Positions 43,289 through 46,176 of a stretch of 46,176 bases of DNA are shown in pieces. The notes under the pieces were generated by a model. That model ran no database searches, was not told the origin of the DNA, and saw only the letters and a program-made list of their open reading frames with translations. The translations under genes and the position numbers were made by a program. Position 1 is the first letter of the stretch. Each line of letters begins with the position of its first letter. Origin of the DNA: Holophagaceae bacterium (GTDB lineage Bacteria; Acidobacteriota; Holophagae; Holophagales; Holophagaceae); NCBI GenBank assembly GCA_025363715.1, contig JANYLR010000121.1:1-46176 (forward strand). Reading direction: 5' to 3'.

Positions 43289-43980
43289 GTGAAGTTCCGC
43301 TCGGAGAGGCTGATGAACTCGAGAGAAAAATCGTCAAGTTCCGTCTGAAACTGCTTCAGCTGGCCCTGGAAAAAGTTGTACGCCATGAGCGCGGGAATGG
43401 CCGCCACCAGGCCAATGGCCGTGGCCACCAGGGCCTCGGAGATGCCCGGTGCCACCGTGGCCAGGTTCGCGTTGCCTGTGGCGCCGATACCCCGAAAGGC
43501 ATCGATGATGCCCCACACCGTACCGAAGAGGCCGATGAAGGGGCTCACGGCCGCCACCGTGGCCAGGCCGCCCAGGGAGCGCTCGAGGCGCCCCATCTCC
43601 ACCACGCTGGCCCGCTGCAGGCTGCGCTCCACCGCCTCCATGCTGCGCAGCTGAGGCCGGCCATCCTGGCCCACCTGGCGCAGCTGGTAGGTCACTTCGC
43701 CGTACCCCGCCACGAACAGACCCACGAGGGGACTGAGCGCGAACTTCTCCACCTGCTGCTTGAATTCCCGCCAGTCGGTGGCGCGCTTGAAAGCCGCCCG
43801 GAATTGTTCGGACACCTCACGGCTCCGGCGGTAGAGCAGGGCCTTGCGGATGATGACCACCCAGCTGAGGAGGGAGAAGGTCACGAGGATTACCAGAACG
43901 GACTTGGATACTGGACCTGCGTGGAGCATGACCTCCAGCAGATTGACTTCGTTCCCCGTGGGTGCTGCCAGGTTCACCAT
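43285..43980 (-). CDS. MotA/TolQ/ExbB proton channel family protein
   Basis: The 231-residue inner-membrane protein has a first helix (KSVLVILVTFSLLSWVVIIR), a cytoplasmic loop and two more helices. The signature is LERSLGGLATVAAVSPFIGL followed by FGTVWGIIDAF, and the last helix begins EALVATAIGLVAAIPALMAY. TolQ/ExbB proteins pair with TolR/ExbD to use the proton motive force. No tolR/exbD-like gene follows in this operon. ATG 43980 is preferred, with GGGAGGAGT just upstream. Confidence 0.92.
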   Translation of the reverse strand: MVNLAAPTGNEVNLLEVMLHAGPVSKSVLVILVTFSLLSWVVIIRKALLYRRSREVSEQFRAAFKRATDWREFKQQVEKFALSPLVGLFVAGYGEVTYQLRQVGQDGRPQLRSMEAVERSLQRASVVEMGRLERSLGGLATVAAVSPFIGLFGTVWGIIDAFRGIGATGNANLATVAPGISEALVATAIGLVAAIPALMAYNFFQGQLKQFQTELDDFSLEFISLSERNFT

Positions 43981-44037
43981 GCCGACTCCTCCCTCGAATG
44001 ATAGCAAGCTACACTGGGTCCTTTGTGAGAGGTCATC

Positions 44038-45393
44038 ATGCAGGTACTGGTCATTGGTTCAGGATACGTGGGGCTCGTGGCCGCCGCCTGTTTCGCGGAA
44101 GCGGGCCACCGCATCTTCGGCGTGGATGTGGACGCCGGAAAGGTGGCCACCCTCTCCCGCGGCGAATCCCCCATTTTTGAACCAGGCCTGGAGGATCTTC
44201 TCAAAAAGCACCTGGCCTCGGGCGAGCTGACCTTCACGACCGACCTCAAGGCCGGAATCGCGACGGCCGACGCGGCTTTCATCTGCGTGGGCACGCCTCA
44301 GAGCCAGGACGGCAGCGCGGATATGCAGTTCGTTCTGGCCGTGGCCGGCCAGATCGGGGACGCCATGGCCCTGCGGAGCAAGGATGCCAAACCCCTGATC
44401 GTGGTGGACAAGAGCACGGTGCCCGTGGGCACTGCAGCCCGGGTCCACGCCGCCATCGCGGCCCACACGGACCGGGCCTTCGAGGTGGTGAGCAATCCCG
44501 AGTTCCTCCGTGAAGGCTGCGCCCTCGGCGACTTCCTGGAACCGGATCGCGTGGTGATCGGCTGCCGGACGGACCATGCCGAAAGCGTCATGAAGGCTCT
44601 CTATCAACCCTTCCTCGACCGCAGCGGCGGCAAGTGGTTCCGCATGGATCCTCCCAGCGCGGAGCTCACCAAGTACGCGGCCAATGCCATGCTGGCCCTG
44701 CGCATCAGCTACATCAACGAAATCGCCAACCTGGCCGAATCAGTCGGCGCGGACGTGGACCATGTGAAGGCTGCCATCGGCGCTGACCACCGCATCGGCC
44801 CAGCCTTCCTCAATCCCGGACCCGGCTTTGGTGGCTCCTGCTTCCCCAAGGATCTGCAGGCGCTCCTCAAGGTGGGCCGGGAGCAGGGTCATCCCTTGCT
44901 GACCCTGGCTGCCACGGTCGAGGCCAACCGCCACCAGAAGCAGGTGCTCCTGCGCAAGGTGAAGGCCCACTTCGGCGTGAAATCCGGCGTGCCCGCCCCC
45001 CTGAAGGGCCGGCGCTTCGCTCTCTGGGGCCTGGCCTTCAAGGCCGACACCGACGACATCCGCGAAAGCATGGCTCTGGAACTCATCGAAGGCCTGGTGA
45101 ACCTGGGCGCCGAGGTGGTGGTGCATGACTTCGCGGCCATGGACGCCGTGAAGGCCAGGATTGGCGACAAGGTGCGCTACGCGGAATCGCCCCTGGCGGC
45201 CTGCGAGGGCGCCGACGCCCTCCTCATCGCCACCGAGTGGGTCCAGTACCGTGAAGCCGACCTCGAAGCCGTGGCCAAGGCCCTGAAGGTCCGCCGCATC
45301 TTCGATGGCCGCAACCTCTTCCGCCCCGAGGCCATGGAAGCCAAAGGCTGGACCTACCTTTCCCTGGGCCGCCGGGCAGTGGTCACCGCATGA
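44038..45393 (+). CDS. ugd: UDP-glucose 6-dehydrogenase
   Basis: The 451-residue protein begins MQVLVIGSGYVGLVAAACFA with the NAD-binding Gly motif. It has FICVGTPQSQDGSADMQFVL, VVDKSTVPVGTAARVHAAI, NPEFLREGCALGDFLEPDRV, the substrate loop YAANAMLALRISYINEIANL and the catalytic Cys in FGGSCFPKDLQALL. It oxidises UDP-glucose to UDP-glucuronate for polysaccharide synthesis. GAGAGG lies ahead of the ATG. The gene is divergent from the ExbB-like gene with 57 bp between. Confidence 0.96.
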   Translation: MQVLVIGSGYVGLVAAACFAEAGHRIFGVDVDAGKVATLSRGESPIFEPGLEDLLKKHLASGELTFTTDLKAGIATADAAFICVGTPQSQDGSADMQFVLAVAGQIGDAMALRSKDAKPLIVVDKSTVPVGTAARVHAAIAAHTDRAFEVVSNPEFLREGCALGDFLEPDRVVIGCRTDHAESVMKALYQPFLDRSGGKWFRMDPPSAELTKYAANAMLALRISYINEIANLAESVGADVDHVKAAIGADHRIGPAFLNPGPGFGGSCFPKDLQALLKVGREQGHPLLTLAATVEANRHQKQVLLRKVKAHFGVKSGVPAPLKGRRFALWGLAFKADTDDIRESMALELIEGLVNLGAEVVVHDFAAMDAVKARIGDKVRYAESPLAACEGADALLIATEWVQYREADLEAVAKALKVRRIFDGRNLFRPEAMEAKGWTYLSLGRRAVVTA

Positions 45394-45737
45394 CGCGAAT
45401 CCACCTGGAGGAGATCGCCCACGCTCGCAGCGGTGACAAGGGAGACGGCTCGAATGTAGGCGTCATCGCCTACACGGAGGCAGGGTTCCGCTTCCTCCAG
45501 GAGTTCCTCACAGCCGAGTGCGTCAAAAATCACTTTTCAACCATATGCAAAGGTAGTATTGAACGCTTTGAGGTGCCTAACCTCAAGGCCATCAACTTTA
45601 TTCTTCATGACTCCCTGGGTGGCGGGGGCAGTGAAAGTGTAAAAACCGATGCCCAGGGGAAGACCCACGGCCAGGCTCTGCTTAGAATGGAACTGGACCT
45701 GCCCGCTGACCTGTCGCTGGCGGACTTGCAACACTGA
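45390..45737 (+). CDS. AtuA-related small protein (ferredoxin-fold domain)
   Basis: The 115-residue protein contains IAHARSGDKGDGSNVGVIAY near its start and LHDSLGGGGSESVKTDAQGK later. This matches the small domain found at the C-terminus of AtuA (acyclic terpene use) proteins or as a free-standing subunit. The start overlaps the ugd stop (ATGA). From about 45525 to 45650 the gene is noticeably AT-richer than its neighbours. The biochemical role is not known to me. Confidence 0.8.
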   Translation: MTRIHLEEIAHARSGDKGDGSNVGVIAYTEAGFRFLQEFLTAECVKNHFSTICKGSIERFEVPNLKAINFILHDSLGGGGSESVKTDAQGKTHGQALLRMELDLPADLSLADLQH

Positions 45738-45761
45738 CCACCACCCGATCCGGAGCGCACC

Positions 45762-45950
45762 ATGGGCAACCTAGGAATGATGGAAATCCTGCTGATCGGC
45801 ATCGCGCTGCTGATCTTCTTCGGCCCCTCCCGCCTGCCGGAGCTGGGCAAAAGCCTGGGCAAGGGCATCCAGGAATTCAAAAAGGCCAGCAAGGAACTGA
45901 CGGACTCCGTGAAGGATGACGTCACCACCACCGACAAGGACAAGAAGTAG
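45762..45950 (+). CDS. tatA: Twin-arginine translocase subunit TatA
   Basis: The 62-residue protein begins MGNLGMMEILLIGIALLIFF, the short membrane helix, then the FGPSRLPELGKSLGKGIQEF amphipathic helix with the FGP hinge, and a charged tail (SVKDDVTTTDKDKK). It forms the protein-conducting part of the Tat system with TatC encoded just downstream. A terminator lies between them. Confidence 0.96.
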   Translation: MGNLGMMEILLIGIALLIFFGPSRLPELGKSLGKGIQEFKKASKELTDSVKDDVTTTDKDKK

Positions 45951-45970
45951 CCCCGCAGGCCCTGCAATTG

Positions 45971-45998
45971 CCGGCCTCCTTCGGGAGGCCGGTTTTCT
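45971..45998 (+). terminator. Rho-independent terminator after tatA
   Basis: CCGGCCTCC-TTCG-GGAGGCCGG is a perfect 9-bp stem with a UUCG-type loop followed by TTTTCTT. It sits between tatA and tatC, 14 bp before the tatC start, and may reduce rather than block readthrough. Confidence 0.9.
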
Positions 45999-46011
45999 TC
46001 CCCCGAGGACC

Positions 46012-46176
46012 ATGGCGCTTCCGGCCCCACCGCCTGACAAGATGAGCTTCTGGGAGCACCTGCAGGAGCTGCGGGTGCGCATCGTTCGTTCTCTGCTCAT
46101 CGTGGCCGGGGCTTTCGCTTTCACCTACGGGTGGCCCTTCGGCTACCACGATATCCCGCCCCTCCGTTTCAAGCTC
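46012..46176 (+). CDS. tatC: Twin-arginine translocase subunit TatC (partial, N-terminus only)
   Basis: The first 55 codons are present; the gene runs off the window. It reads MALPAPPPDKMSFWEHLQEL, then RVRIVRSLLIVAGAFAFTYG, which matches the conserved FWEHLxELRxRI start and first membrane helix of TatC. The GAGGA at 46005-46009 is unusually close to the ATG (two bases). Confidence 0.9.
   Translation, partial: MALPAPPPDKMSFWEHLQELRVRIVRSLLIVAGAFAFTYGWPFGYHDIPPLRFKL

Noticed and set aside
1..46176. CRISPR array
   Set aside because: No series of regularly spaced identical repeats was seen; the only tandem repeats are two-copy units.

Overview
The window looks like chromosomal DNA of a GC-rich Gram-negative bacterium. 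The pilMNOPQ locus with a lipoprotein secretin, the Pat/AcuB/AcuC-like cluster, TatA/TatC, and the gene content and protein style recall Acidobacteriota of the Holophagae (Geothrix/Holophaga type). That assignment is inference from protein style only; no 16S or marker phylogeny is available here.

Positions 1 to about 13,808 are an accessory region. It opens with the end of an IS21-like element (1-135) that has cut off an S9 peptidase before its catalytic His. Next come a tandem-domain SagB-type dehydrogenase and a truncated erythromycin-esterase-like gene joined to it, then an ECF sigma / zinc-finger anti-sigma / membrane protein operon (4646-7352) and a DUF418 membrane protein. A complete ISL3-family transposon follows (9365-11988, 8-bp target duplication GAAATTTC, 26-bp perfect terminal repeats). 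It carries an AbiEii-like nucleotidyltransferase and a small partner protein ahead of its transposase. A tyrosine integrase (12226-13617) lies beside a 51-nt 3' fragment of a tRNA-Ala(CGC) gene (13758-13808), which reads as an attR scar of an integrated island. A second, shorter copy of the same tRNA end lies 167 bp on, within a 101-bp duplication.

From about 13,977 the DNA looks like core chromosome. On the minus strand are a small lipoprotein, an acyl-CoA dehydrogenase and an acyl-CoA synthetase. Divergent from them is an operon resembling acuABC: a GNAT/acyl-CoA-synthetase-like protein acetyltransferase, a CBS-ACT protein, and an AcuC-type deacetylase. The neighbouring synthetase, with its PKTxSGK lysine motif, is a plausible target of this reversible acetylation pair. 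Then come ruvA, a 2-hydroxyacid dehydrogenase and a TPR protein (22470-25559), and smc on the minus strand (25906-29463).

The stretch 29672-35195 is a tightly overlapped type IV pilus operon: a PilM-position protein, PilN, PilO, PilP, a secretin with an added TPR front and cohesin-like tail, and a pseudopilin. After it come tRNA-Leu(CAG), rpsO with a strong terminator, a Nudix hydrolase and a Sua5/YrdC protein. A seven-gene overlapping minus-strand operon (43980 down to 37158) encodes an ExbB/TolQ protein, a polysaccharide deacetylase that seems to start at CTG, YaaA, a DUF309 protein, NadB, an L-serine dehydratase and a secreted SHOCT-like protein. The window ends with ugd, an AtuA-related small protein, tatA and the first 55 codons of tatC.
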